Part shown: one piece after another, positions 11,901-23,454 of the stretch
How positions within the stretch are numbered: position 1 is the first letter of the stretch
Layout of the letters: each line of letters begins with the position of its first letter
Assembly: GCA_033977485.1 (NCBI GenBank)
Contig: CM066998.1
Span: 58,866,274-58,930,273, forward strand
Direction of reading: 5' to 3'
DNA from: Hydrangea macrophylla
Lineage: Eukaryota; Streptophyta; Magnoliopsida; Cornales; Hydrangeaceae
Length of the DNA: 64,000 nt
Program-made: the position numbers and the translations under genes
The notes under the pieces: generated by a model
The model's database searches: none
Told to the model about the DNA's origin: nothing
What the model saw: only the letters and a program-made list of their open reading frames with translations

Positions 11901-12386
11901 CAACTCACTCTCATTTTTGTGTCCTTGCATGATATTTAGAAGACCCTAGGGCCACATGCACGCAACCAAACAGAGCCTTAAGCTCTGGACTAGCTCCGGC
12001 CACCATTAAAGTTTCACACTTGAAGCTCAGTTTTTCCAACCATCACCAAGACGCCTCTAAGTTGTACCAATCTGACCGAAATAACCTCCAAATACCCCTC
12101 GTTGAGCAGCTTTTCATTTGAGGTACATTTAGTAGACCATGCAAGCCATTATTCCCGTTTTGACCAAAAAGAATAATCCAGCGGTTAGGCCACTAAACGA
12201 ATGAACCCAACTCCCAGCTTAGAGTATGATATAGAGGAATGAATTCCGGTTCTTTTACCATTGGATTCATCAATTTCCATGGAAAAACGTGAAAGTAATG
12301 AAGCCTAGAAGTTTTCCGGTGAGTTGCATTTTTCCGGTGACACTGTCTCGCCGGAGAAGAAAATATATTAATGGGTTATAACACTC

Positions 12387-12421
12387 GGGTTTGGGCCGGG
12401 TCGGGTATGGGCTAGGGTGGG
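12387..12421 (+). other. Strong G-quadruplex motif in element C
   Basis: Seven GGG runs occur within 35 bases, separated by loops of one to three bases (TTT, CC, TC, TAT, CTA, T). Further GGGT-rich and GACCC-rich words continue to about 12770, including GGGTCGGG and the palindrome ACGACGTCGT near 12498. Confidence 0.75.
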
Positions 12422-12774
12422 TTAGTCTGTGTCTGTATGTAGGAGTGGATGGCGGGTCGGGTTCAGTTTTTATAACCCATGGTCATTTTTAAGTGGAACG
12501 ACGTCGTTCTGGGTTGGGGGCGGGTCGCGGGTAGGTGGTTCGGGTCCTATTGTGTGTGTTAGTGGGTAGTTCGGTTAGCTTGGATCGGGTCAGGGTCTGA
12601 CCCGATGGGTAATTTTGTTGGGTTTCTTTGAGAGTTTACATGGGTAGTTCATTTAAGCTTGGGTTCGGGTCGGGTTTGACCCATTGGGTCACCCATTTGG
12701 ATCCCTCTGAGTGTTGAAATGAGTTACCCATTTAAGGTCGGGTCGGTCCGGGTTGACCCGTCGGGTCCTGATTA

Positions 12775-13340
12775 TTATTTATATTATTATAAATACTTAT
12801 TTATAGTTTTAATAGTTTTAATTAACTAAAGTAGTTTTAAGTTATATAATTAGTATTTCTAAGTTATGACATATTATTATATAATATTTCATAAATTCCG
12901 AGTATTATTATTATATCATATTATATATATATTTATTATTTATATGTATAATATAAATAATAAATATTTAGTTTTCTTAGTATTTTAATAGATTTTAAAT
13001 ACTTATGAGCTTTAATAAATTATGAAAAATTAGGAAAATATCCCCAATGCTATTTTATGATATCCCAAGATTTATAAAGCTATAATGTTATATCTTAGTA
13101 TTTTTAATAATTAATAAGGAGCTATTTTAAGAGTATTAATTATTAAAAATACCAAATGAGCTCCGAAAATTATAGGATAAATACTGGTAGCGTACTTTTT
13201 TATCTAGTACTTAATAAAAACATTCCCAAGTACTGGTTTTTTTTTTGTTATATCTGAGAATAATGATTTAATTAAAAGTCTTTTCACGACTATTTTCTGT
13301 AAATGAATTATCTTTGATAATTCATAATAAATAATCTAGG
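12775..13340. other. A/T-rich non-coding stretch in element C
   Basis: Long TATTAT and ATATAT runs with almost no G or C. No ORF or repeat unit beyond simple AT. It follows directly on the GGGT-rich block, giving an abrupt composition switch inside the LTR. Confidence 0.6.
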
Positions 13341-14382
13341 ACTCCGAAAAATATGCGGTCAGTTCCCAGAGTCTTAGAACAATGTCTACAATGTTCCCTT
13401 AAAGTTTGGTGATCTATTGTTGAGGTAAAAAATACAGCTTGTTTTTAGGGCCCGGCCGCATTAGTGTAGTAAGCCCTACATATTATCTTGTAAAATGCGA
13501 CAGACTCCGATTTGAGTCTAGTCAATGGCGCTGGACATTGAATGACACGTAGATCACTACCTTGAGGTTTATATCCTCATTTGGTAAAAATTACCATTTT
13601 GCCCTTGTAGTTGGCACTCATACTTTATCATCGTTTCTATTATATGTTGTAGGATCCGACATTTGTCTTTTACCGAGGTTCAGAGCTTGCTATATTATCG
13701 AGGTGAGTTTCCTAACCTCACTCTAATCAGTATTAAGATCTAATCAAGATATCTACAAGCTACTGGTATGATGTATTGTATATATATTGTGTTGATTAAT
13801 CTTGTTGCGTACCTCAATATCTGTATCGCTATGAATATTCGTGCTATGGTAGTGCTATCGCATAGATGAACATGTTAAGGGTTTTATCTATATGTTGTTG
13901 GTATCAAATCCATGTTAGAGTTCCGTGAGCTATATGCTATGCTTTCGTTGTGTTGAATATAGGGTGTTGATGAATACAGTGGTGTAAGCCTAATGCTACT
14001 ATGACCATTGATAGTTCATGCCCAAGCTATAAGTATGTTGAAGAAACGTTTATCGGTTATGTTTCCATCGTAAGTATTATTGGTTAGTCGTGTCCTGGGT
14101 GTACTACTGAGGATATGAGCAAGTAAAAGAGTCTTATGGAGATGTGCTATGGGACTGGAATGGTTATAAGTGTAACGATGATGCATTATATTCAGAAGTC
14201 GTGTAAAGACCCTAATCTTGAAATAAGTGACGTGAGTATTGTTGATTTACGTCGGGGACGTGAGTGTTGTTGGTTTACGTCGGGAATCAGCCAGGTGATG
14301 TCAGGAGTGGGTCAGGTTGGTATGGAATACTGGGTTGAGTAAACAAGGCCGTGGAGGCTAGAATAGTGTGGAAAAGGTATAA

Positions 14383-14540
14383 TTGTCAGGTCGCTGGACA
14401 TGAGGGCCTAGTGTGAAAATAGCATGGTAAGTCGGGACTTCGTGTCAGAATCAGAATGGTTATGTTGGGACTTTGTGTCAAACTCAGTTGGGTATGATAA
14501 GACTTCGTGTCGAGTTGGTTGGGAAAGCTTTGAATCCATG
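14383..14540 (+). repeat. C-element degenerate tandem repeat, left side of D
   Basis: Three degenerate copies of a roughly 40-bp unit containing GGGACTTCGTGTC are visible. D inserted at the edge of this array after CCATG. The array continues on D's far side at 31944. The same 158 bases also form the start of the window. Confidence 0.7.
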
Positions 14541-17364
14541 TGTGGATATCGCAATTTAACTTACCCACGGCTTCTCTTTTAAAGTTCTTTTTCAAATTTC
14601 AAATTCAAAACAAATGAGTCGCCACTTAATTTTTAAAAGGAAAATTAAGAAACTGTTTCAAAGGAAACCGATCTTTTGCGAAACCAAAAAAATTAACTAG
14701 GTCCGGGGATTATGGAATGAGAAAGAAAGGAGCTCGTCGGACTAAAACATCATCTCTCATCCTATCTTAACATCCTTTTAATTAAATTACTAATCTAAGC
14801 ATGCCCTCAACTAATACGTAGATATAAGTATACATTACAAAAGCATGTCCAAAGGGCATAAGATTGCAAATAATAAAATATCACTCAAAACCACATATTT
14901 CAATTAGCAGGTAAATATGATATGCAAAATTGAGAACTAGAGAACTTACCCGGGGTCCAGCCGCGAATATTAAACGTGCAATGCATGCGAATAAAAGAAA
15001 GTCTTAAAAAAAAGTCTCTACTCACATATATACATATAAGGCAAATCCTAATTCTAAGGTGTCGTACATGGAGTCGAGAAATCAATAAAATCAAGGAATA
15101 AACAAAACTAGAGAAGGGATTGAGAAAATGTACCTTGAAAGCGCTACAAAACAAAGGGTTAGTTTACATACTTTAAACAAAACACATCACTAAATCCTAA
15201 GCAACAAGTCTTAACACAAGGTGAATTCGATTTTCAAATATCAGTCTACATGGATGAATGCACATAAACACATGAGTATGAATGAAATTGCTATGAACTA
15301 TTCATTGGTTTGGATCATTTAGCTTCTGGTTTTAAGCTTACTCAATCATTATTAAGGCATAGTATGAACCCTAGGTTAACAGAAGATCATTTGAACCTTT
15401 ATTTATAAAGTTGATTAAATCTGTCACTACATTCTGGAAATTCCAGAGAGCAGACCTAAACTTCAAAGAAATAAAAAGCATGGTTCCCATGGTTTGATCT
15501 TGATGAATTTTGGAAACAAGATGCCCCTGCGTGTCTAGTTTTTATCCCAAAACGAATCAAAGTTTCAATGGCTAGATCCCCGGGAATTGGACAAAAACCA
15601 GACATCACTCAGGATTCTACAACCCTCTGTCCAGAGTTCTTGCACGATTTTCTACAAATAGTAAAAAAATCAGAAAGAAATGCTTTGTTCTTTTTAAGGT
15701 AGCTTCCTAACACATTAAACTAACTAATAAAAATTATTTTGGGTCAATAAAGCTTGATTAAGGCTCTGATTTGCTTATTTCAAAAGAGTGCTAATGTTCT
15801 GAAACTCTTGGACAGATTGTAGTTGCCTCGCAAAACCCTTGATCAAACCACTTTAAACATGAAATCTTCTTAAAACAAAAATTACAGTGGTAGAACTTTG
15901 AGTTATAGACACTTTCCCGTTGATTTCATTCAGTTCCAACGGTCTGATTTCGAACTAAAAATCCTTGATCAAAGGTGGTCATTGAATTCACTGCACCAAT
16001 TGTCCAAGTTCAACTTTCATTTGTTAACCCCAACTATTAAACCATGAAGTTGGGCTTAACCTAAACCATTTCTTCTACCCCTTGATGGTCATTGAATACT
16101 AAGGACACACACACATGTAGGTCTTAGTGAAGTATGAAGAACTTCACAAAACTTTAAGAAAAGGACTAGCCTAAGCCCTAGAGATGGACTTAAGCTAAAT
16201 TATTTCTCCTACCATTTGATGGTCATTGGAGACTAAGGACTCTTAAACTCATGGATTTTAATGAAGTATAAAAGACTTAATGAAACCTCAAAGTAATGAG
16301 TTCAAACTATAGATGAAGTTTGGACTCATTGACTCCATATACTAAAATGAACCTCAATCCCCTCATAAATCATAAGTTCATGAGAATATTGGGTTTTGAA
16401 TGTTAAGATTCAAATAAGGCATTGAAAGTCTCATGAATCTAAACAAACAAAAGCAAAAAAAAAACCAAGGTTCTATTGCAAGATTTATTTTAAGCTTCAA
16501 ACACTAAACTTGCTTTGATCCAAACTACTGAGATGAAAGTTCAATCACAATATATGTGGTGTGTGATGAAATGAGGTGGGAAGAGAAGTTTTGAAAGTGT
16601 GTAAAAGATCCTAAGTTTCTAAATATTGTGATTGAACTACTAAACAAACTAATTACCTCTAAGTATCCTCAACTTCTTAGTTTCTTCAAGGCCTTCCAAG
16701 TAATGATCAAACTCTTCTTCTAACTCTTCTAAACAAATCTCTCTATTACTCTCTTAATTTGGAAATTGTGAAGGAGAATCAATATTGGGATCCTAACATT
16801 CTAATATTCCATCCCTAATAATGGAATAGACACCTTCTATATATAGGCAATCATTAGGGGGTTATTTTGGGAAATTCGTAGCCAAAACCCTAATTCACGC
16901 CGCCATTTGATGGTATAAACCGACCTACTTTTGGACAGACTGTCACAAAAAGGCGGCACTCTCTGGAGATGGAAGTGGCACTCACTGATTGCCATTGCGG
17001 CATTCACTGAATGCCGATGCGGCACTCAATGAATGCCGCGGACAACTCCAGGGACTGCCCTTTTTTATGAAAATTTCATTTTTTCCACGGTATTTTATGA
17101 AAATAATGGCACTCACAGAATGCCGCGTGGCACTCAATGGACTGCCGTACGGCAGCCCGTGACTGCTGCAAAGGTCACTGTGCACCGTTTTCTTCTGTCT
17201 TTCCCTTTTCTTTCTTTTTCCTTTTTGTTTTTGAATTGCAAGAGCTTTCGGAAGAGTTTGAATCATCTTTGGAAGTCCTAGATTAATCGGGCACTTGTCA
17301 TCATCGGATCTTAGAGGTTGTACTCCCCTTAATCCGACGTTTGGTCCAAATTGGGGTGTCTACA
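14541..17364 (-). repeat. 3' LTR of element D
   Basis: 2,824 bases, TGTGGATATCGC to GGTGTCTACA. The right LTR without E is about 2,866 bases. D-type palindromic repeats lie at 16953-17185. A 1,026-base beginning of this LTR is repeated at 160-1185 with only two differences, while D's own 5' LTR differs far more. Confidence 0.95.
16953..17185. repeat. D-family palindromic repeat cluster in the 3' LTR
   Basis: Repeated GGCACTCA...TGAATGCCG words form overlapping inverted repeats, interspersed with GGACTGCCGTACGGCAG. The cluster lies 180-410 bases into the U3 end of the LTR in element orientation. Matching clusters occur in the other LTR (31503-31765) and internally at 19439-19545 and 21484-21604. 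Confidence 0.8.
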
Positions 17365-17380
17365 GTTTGCCCCTCTTCGA
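17365..17380 (-). other. Polypurine tract of element D
   Basis: The plus strand reads GTTTGCCCCTCTTCG, so the element strand reads CGAAGAGGGGCAAAC immediately before the LTR start TGTAGACACC. F has the same GTTTGCCCCTCTT at the equivalent place. Confidence 0.85.
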
Positions 17381-17536
17381 CAGAGTTTGTGGAGCAACGC
17401 GTGTCACAAATGAATGTCGAAGCCTGTGTGAAGACAAGCCTTTGACCAAACCGTCGGATTTAGGTAAAAACAAAATGCGTTACAAAAAGAGAATATGCGC
17501 GCGGCAATGGTTCATGCTGGTCATGCTCGATGATGA

Positions 17537-17578
17537 CTGCCTAAGTATCCATTCGGGAATCAGACCAAGACGTAGTTC
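17537..17578. other. Cassette-flanking hairpin motif, D copy 1
   Basis: Matches the pattern GCCTACGTATCC-n-GGGAATCAGGTC-n-CGTAGTTC found three times in D and three times in F. This copy reads CTAAG at the outer left arm with CGTAG at the right, and TCC/GGA inside. It starts 172 bases from the LTR edge, and F's copy starts 173 bases from its LTR edge. Confidence 0.7.
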
Positions 17579-17822
17579 AGGCAAGGCTCAAACACACACA
17601 AGTGCAAGTAGTCACACGGATGGATGCACCTATCTTGTCGTGATGCACATGCTAATCAATGACATTCTTTGAATAGATCTGATTATGCAAACGCCATGCT
17701 CACTCTATATCATGTCTTCTCTATATATGACACACATTACATGATGCATTGGTCAGAGATGATTACTGAATTTTTGACCGATGTAAAGTCTGTCCCGGGG
17801 GATAAGAAGATGCTTTCGACTG

Positions 17823-18867
17823 AAAATTGAGGGTTGACGCAAATATGTTGCAAAAACCAAGAACGTAAATCCATTACACTCTCAAACAGAGGATCGACGT
17901 AAATCTGTTACGAGGATCGAGAATATAAATATGTTATATTCTCAAAACGAGGATTAACGCAATTCTGTTGCAAAAATCGAGAACGTAAATCCGTTACACT
18001 CTCAAACAGAGGATTGATGTAAATCTGTTACGAGAATCGAGAATAAAAATCTGTTATATTCTTAAAATGAGGGTTAATGCAATTCGGTTGCGAAAATCGA
18101 GAACGTAAATCCGTTATACTCTCAAATAGAGGATCGGCGTAAATCTGTTACGAGGATCGAGAATATAAATCTGTTATATTCTCAAAACGAGGGTTAATGC
18201 AATTCTATTACAAAAATCGAGAACGTAAATCCGTTACACTCTCAAACAGAGGATCAATGTAAATCTGTTATGAGGATCGAGAATATAAATCTGTTATATT
18301 CTCCAAACGAGGGTTAACGCAATTCTATTGCAAAAATTAAGAATGCAAATCCGTTACACTCTCAACCAGAGGATCAATGTAAATCTGTTATGAGGATCGA
18401 GAATATAAATCTGTTATATTCTCAAAACGAGGGTTGACGCAATTTTGTTGCAAAAACCGAGAACGTAAATCTGTTACACTCTCAAACAGAGGATCGACGT
18501 AAATCTATTACGAAGACCGAGAATGCAAATCTGTTACACTCTCAAACAAAGGATCAACGTATCTGTTACGAGGATCGAGAATATAAATCTGTTATATTCT
18601 CCAAATGAGGGTTAACACAATTCTGTTGCGAAAACCAGGAATGTAAATCCGTTACACTCTCAACCAGAGGGTCGACGTAAATCTGGTACGAAGGCCGAGA
18701 ATGTAAATCCGTTACACTCTCAAATAGGAGATCGACGTAAATCTGTTACGAGGATCGAGAATGCAAATTCGTTACACTCTCAAACAAAGGATCAATGTAA
18801 ATCTGTTACGAGGATCGAGAATATAAATCTGTTATATTCTCAACCGAGGGTTAACGCAATTCTATTG
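17823..18867. repeat. 60-bp tandem array in element D
   Basis: About 17 units of roughly 60 bases. Two unit types alternate, one with AACGTAAATCCGTTACACTC and the other with ATATAAATCTGTTATATTC, so a 120-base higher-order period is visible. Each carries GTAAATC(C/T)GTTA(C/T) words. No long ORF runs through it. It lies between the polypurine tract and aORF1. Confidence 0.85.
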
Positions 18868-19310
18868 GATTTGGAGCCCACACACTCAAGTTCAATTAAA
18901 TTAAAATTTTAGAGTCCATGGACTCAAATTTATTTCAATTTTCAAAATTTGGAGCCCACAGACTCAAGTTCAATTTAATTAAAATTTTGGAGTCCACGGA
19001 CTCAAATTTATTTCAATTTCCAAAATTTGGAGCCCACAGACTTGAATTCAATTTAATTAAAATTTCGGAGTCCACGGACTCAAATTTTTTTCAATTTTCA
19101 AAATTTGGAGCCCACAGACTCGAATTCAATTTAATTAAAATTTCGGAGTCCACATACTCAAATTTATTTCAATTTTCAAAATTTGGAGCCCACAGACTCG
19201 AATTCAATTTAATTAAAATTTCGGAGTCCACGGACTCAAATTTATTTCAATTTTCAAAATTTGGAGCCCACAAACTTGAATTCAATTCCAATTTTCAAAA
19301 TTTGTGGTCA
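18868..19310. repeat. 78-bp tandem array in element D
   Basis: About 5.5 units of 78 bases, each with GGAGCCCACAGACTCGAATT and GGAGTCCACGGACTCAAATT, so each unit is itself two diverged 39-base halves. Because 78 is divisible by three, a spurious 144-residue repetitive ORF (18918-19352) appears on the plus strand. I do not treat it as a gene. Confidence 0.85.
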
Positions 19311-19438
19311 ACTTGGTCCTTAAAACCATCCCGGGGGCCAGAAATGCACTGAAGGTAAATTTTGGGGAGTTTAAGTCCAATTTTTGGGACCTAATTTGAA
19401 TTTTGGGGGAAAAGTGAAGGGTCTTTGAACCGCCTCAA

Positions 19439-19545
19439 TCGCGGCACACGCGGATTTTTGCGACAGTCCGTGACTGCCGTACGGCACTCACTGAGTGCCG
19501 CTGCGGCACTCAGCGAGTGCCTCATGGCAGTTCATCAATTGCCGC
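19439..19545. repeat. D-family palindromic repeat cluster upstream of aORF1
   Basis: Inverted-repeat words such as GGCACTCACTGAGTGCCG and GACTGCCGTACGGCA match those in D's LTRs. It ends 264 bases before the aORF1 start codon, in what would be the promoter or 5' untranslated region of that gene. Confidence 0.8.
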
Positions 19546-19808
19546 GCATGAAAAATCGAGTGCCCCATTTGTGCGGCAGTGGCTTAAACCGACGGCTTTA
19601 TTTCATTTCATTTCATTCTCTCATTTCTTTTCTTCGCGGATTCCTCTGGAGAAATTTTTTCTTTTTCTCTTCTGCTTGTATTGATCTAGCCAGGACTCAT
19701 CAGGTTAGTTCTACTCGATCAAAACCCGAATTATTCTCATTATTTCGTTGTTTTTCTGAGTTTTATTCATGAATCTAACTACAAATTTCTTTTTCTCTTT
19801 GACAGATC

Positions 19809-21024
19809 ATGGCGAGCGGTTCTGGAAGTCGGAAGAAGGCCAAATATCGGGCCACTCCCCACCCCGACGCTACACTCTTACTCCGGGATCCAGACGAGCA
19901 TTTATCCGCCCGCGCGTTCAAGCGCGAGGTAAACGCCTTTTTTTTTTCTTTCAATTCTCTCCTTTTTTGGACCTCATGAATGCTATGCACAAATGAATAT
20001 AATTTCTTATGCTTCCTTATGCTTGTAAACTTTTGAGCGTTTCCAATCGCACCTGTGCTTACCTGTCTATTTGATTTGATTGTCCCTTGACTTTATTTTA
20101 TTTGTTTTTTCAAAACTCATGGACGCAAATCGTTTTATTTGAAGCTTTTCACATTCCCTCATGAATACAACCGATGTGCTTACGATTTCCTGGGTGTTTT
20201 ACCCGTATTTGTGCATAATCAACTTATGTCAATCAAGATTTCGCACATCAAGATTTCGCACATCCCCCAAATGAATAATGACTATTGTTTTTCGGGCACC
20301 ACTGCTGCCTTTTCACTAATTTCAATTCTGACTTAGATATCTTTTGAACCTGACTTACTTTTGAAACTGAATTTCTTTTGAAACTTCACATGTTTTTTTT
20401 ATATTATTTTCAAGGAAGTGAACAATCTCTTCTTTTTGAAATCTCTCTAGTATTTTTAAAAGGCTTTCATTATTCACTTCTCTTTTTATTATTCTGAGGA
20501 CGACTGTCAAACTTTATATGAATGCAAACGAGTGCCATGCTTGTGAAATTTCCTACGAGTATTTCAGATTCTCCCTCTCTCTCTCTCTTATTATTCATTT
20601 TTATGTCGCTTTCCTCCCATTTCCTTATTATCACCTATTTATTTTTAATTGCTTTTTTCTTTCATTATCCATTTACTGACATCAAATCTTGTGATTTTAT
20701 TCCTCCCATTTCCTTGTCATCAATTGATTTTATTACAACCTGACAATTTATTTTGTTTCCTCCGTCTAGGAGGAACAGGTTGGGGCTTTGTCTTGGCAGG
20801 TGGGAGAGCTCCAGCAGCGTCTTTAGCAGCTCGGTATTCTCCTTAGCGATGCGCCTGGAGGTAGCGGCGCTGGGTGGGGTGGAGGCGGTGGTGAGGGCAC
20901 CAGCAGAGGCAGAGGCAGAGGCAGAGGCAGAGGAGGAGGTGGACGTGGCGGGAGCGGCACGGAGTCAGAGGAGGAGCCTCTCAGACGCGTCACTCGCCAG
21001 ACTCCAGGCCGGGGCCGGGGCTGA
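19809..21024 (+). pseudogene. Element D aORF1: core-less relative of the plant-mobile-domain gene
   Basis: Exon 1 (19809-19928, 40 codons) starts MASGSGSRKKAKYR and ends SARAFKRE before GTAAAC. It closely parallels exon 1 of F's aORF1: LLLRDPDEHLSARA here and LILRDPQRHLSAAA there. A 5'-UTR acceptor (TTTGACAG) lies three bases before the ATG. The only other exon I can place is 20770-21024, joined in phase 0 after an acceptor CCGTCTAG. It encodes EEQVGALSWQVGELQQRL, a TAG stop, then a Gly/Arg tail (GRGRGRGRGRGGGGRGG) ending RQTPGRGRG. The 600-codon-scale mobile-domain core present in F is not found in the 841-base interval. Function unknown. Confidence 0.65.
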
Positions 21025-21483
21025 CTTTTTTTTCTCTATTTTTTTATTTTTGAGTGTTTCTGGAGAGGATTCATACTCTATTTGGATGATTGTATATACA
21101 CATGCACACACTTTACTCTTGATGATGGCTTCAGGATAGCCGGTAGAATAGGCACTTGCATTACCTTTATCTTTTCGGCTTTTTATTGCTATTCATCGTA
21201 TATGTGACCATAGCTTGGTCCTTTTATTAATGCTTGGTATATTTTTTGCCGCATGTGGGACCATAGCTTGGTTCCCCCTTTATTTTAACTTTGAATGCTT
21301 CGATCTCCTTTATTTATTGTAAAAAATGAATGAACAAATAAAAATGAATGAATGAATGTATGCGACCATGGCTTGGTCTTGTTTGTACGTGCTGCATGAT
21401 GCGCACATTTATTCTATTTTCTGTTTGCAGGTGGGCTGAGAACATTACAAACAAAACCCTGGCCAAAAAGAGACCAAAAATGG

Positions 21484-21604
21484 CACTCGATTAGGTCTCA
21501 GCGACACTCAGCGAGTACCGCAGCGGCAGTCAGCGAATGCCGCAACGGCATTCACGGACTGCCGCGCGGCACTTCGTTGAGTGCCATTCTACTTTATTGA
21601 GTGC
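21484..21604. repeat. D-family palindromic repeat cluster upstream of aORF2
   Basis: GGCAGTCAGCGAATGCCG, GGCATTCACGGACTGCCG and GGCACTTCGTTGAGTGCC lie in tandem, ending about 95 bases before the aORF2 start codon. Same word family as in D's LTRs. Confidence 0.8.
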
Positions 21605-21699
21605 CGTGAATGGGTAGACTGCTTTATTCCCCTATTTATACCCCTTTCTTCTCCCAACACCCCGCAAAACATTCTTCTCTCTCCTTTACTTTTTCTCAA

Positions 21700-22779
21700 A
21701 TGGCCCCCACTAGCTCCCAAATCCTCTTCCCATGGATGGATACCCTCTCTGGCATTGACAGGCTCAACTTTGAATGTTTCAGACTAAATGATCTTTTTTC
21801 TTTCCGACGGATGAATTTGAATGAGGGCCTACTTCAAGCTGCCGTTCGGTGTTGGGATCCCTCTTTCAATGTCTTTCGTTTCGGCTCTCAGGAGACTTGT
21901 CATTTGTTCGAGGAATTCAACGCCATTTTGCACACTGATTCTTTTGCTGAGTTAACAATTCCTTTGGTTCAGGCCGGGTACGTCTGGGATTTAGCCACTC
22001 TCCTCCATATATCTCGGAATGTGGCGGGCTCTTTTGTTCACGACAGGCAAATTGACTTCTAGCGCCTTTTTTCCGTTTATGCTCCCATAGGAGACCCTTA
22101 CGATGGTGAGTATCAGATCATTCAGCGTAGTGCCTTGTCGATTGCTATGCTTTCTTACTTCCTCTTTCGGTCATCTTCCGACATTCTCATACCCATTGCT
22201 TGCGTTTTGCGGGAGATGAAAAGTGATGTTATGCTGATTCTTGGTGAAACTCTGATTGGTTTGGGCCACGACCATACTGCTGAGGCTATGTTATCCGCAG
22301 GAGCACCTTTCGTCTTACAGGTTTGGCTCATGGAACGCCTTGATCTCTTCATACACCCCTCACATCTTCGTGGGCCACTTCCCTATGACTGTATGGAGGT
22401 TCACTGCCTATTCCATTCTGCCGATGCTTGGCTTGGCTGGTTTTGAGGCCTTTCTTCTGGTGATATTTGTTGGGCCTGCCCGTAGTGGGTTTACCGCTCT
22501 ATCGCCGTATGACTTCCTAGGCGGCCCGACATCTGGTTGCCTGGCTTATATGCTACCACTTTCTACATTCCTGGTCGGGTGGTCTGTCAGTTCGGACTCT
22601 TGCAGGGCATTACTGAGACCGTTACTACTGATTTCACGAGGGGGTCCACTTTGCGTCCTTCTATTGTGAAGGCTTTCATTGAGGCTTGGCATGACAGAGT
22701 TTCAGCTCCCTTCCGGAGAATCCCGACTTTGATTGTGCCTATCGCTCAGTACCTTTTTCAGATTCAAACTCTGATCTAG
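21700..22779 (+). pseudogene. Element D aORF2: DUF7745-like plant protein, degraded
   Basis: ATG at 21700 starts MAPTSSQILFPWMDTLSGID, then FGSQETCHLFEEFNAIL. A TAG at 22060 follows DRQIDF. The same frame continues to 22446 with ALSIAMLSYFLF, GETLIGLG and LSAGAPFVLQVWLMERL, and another frame carries the C-terminus (FYIPGRVVCQFGLLQG to 22779). The blocks LFEEF, (G/A)ETL-GL and SG/AGAP-VLQVWL-ERL are shared with F aORF2, so the two genes are homologous. They resemble the plant DUF7745 family by eye, seen both in genes and in transposons. Biochemical role unknown. It lies antisense to pol. Confidence 0.65.
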
Positions 22780-23454
22780 AGACAGGCTTCATAGATTTTT
22801 GTTGATGAAAGTAAAACAAACAGGACAAAGTTCTTCTTTACGAAAAAAGTTCAGACAAGTCCTGCCTATCCTTTCATGCTTTTGAATGTGATTTTATTTA
22901 TTTCTTTCTTCAAAAAATGCTTTCATCTTTAGGAAGAGTTCTAGCATGTTTAATCAAAGTGTTCAATCCTTCAATTAATCTTTTATGAAAAATTCTCCTT
23001 TTAATGTTTTTTCTTGGCTCTTTACTTTGCTTTGTGTCTTGCTTAAAGCTTTACTCTTTCTATACCATGAATTCACATTTTTTTTATAGTACTCATTTTG
23101 ATAGTCAGAAGATCCAGAGATGGGTTTAAGGTAAATATCTGGGTTCTTTGGATAGCAAACGAAGTTTACCCCTGGTTTTGGGGCTTTGAGGTGGTTCTAG
23201 GCAAACACAAGTTTGCCCCTAGCTTAGCACAGGGTTTTTCTTTTTAGGTTTTCATGGGCCGAAGGCTTTTGAGAGCCCGCCTACTTATCCTCGAGTGGGT
23301 ATCAGGCCTGCAGTAGTTCGGTTTAAGGTTTGAAGGAAGACGCCAGTCGGGAGGTTTTTTTTTTAATGACCGAACCAAGTAGGTTGCGTATCCCCTAGTG
23401 GGAATCAGGTCAAGCGTAGTTCATCGACTTTGGCAGTTTTGAAAGAAAATGGTT
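22780..23454. other. Non-coding region between aORF2 and integrase in element D
   Basis: Contains T-rich sequence, a copy of the polypurine-tract decamer (plus strand GTTTGCCCCT at 23211-23220, variant GTTTACCCCT at 23163), and two cassette-flanking hairpin motifs at 23279-23319 and 23382-23422. The latter ends 33 bases from the integrase ORF end. aORF2 transcripts and pol transcripts would converge here, so both need 3' ends in this interval. Confidence 0.7.

Noticed and set aside
18918..19352. 144-residue repetitive plus-strand ORF (SKFGAHRLEF... units)
   Set aside because: It exists because the 78-bp tandem unit is divisible by three. It has no start context, no family resemblance, and no counterpart in F.
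20753..21139. 128-residue Ala/Glu-rich ORF as the real product of this region
   Set aside because: It is a shifted frame of the Gly/Arg-rich aORF1 last exon, which joins in phase 0 to exon 1 and matches F's Arg/Gly ending.
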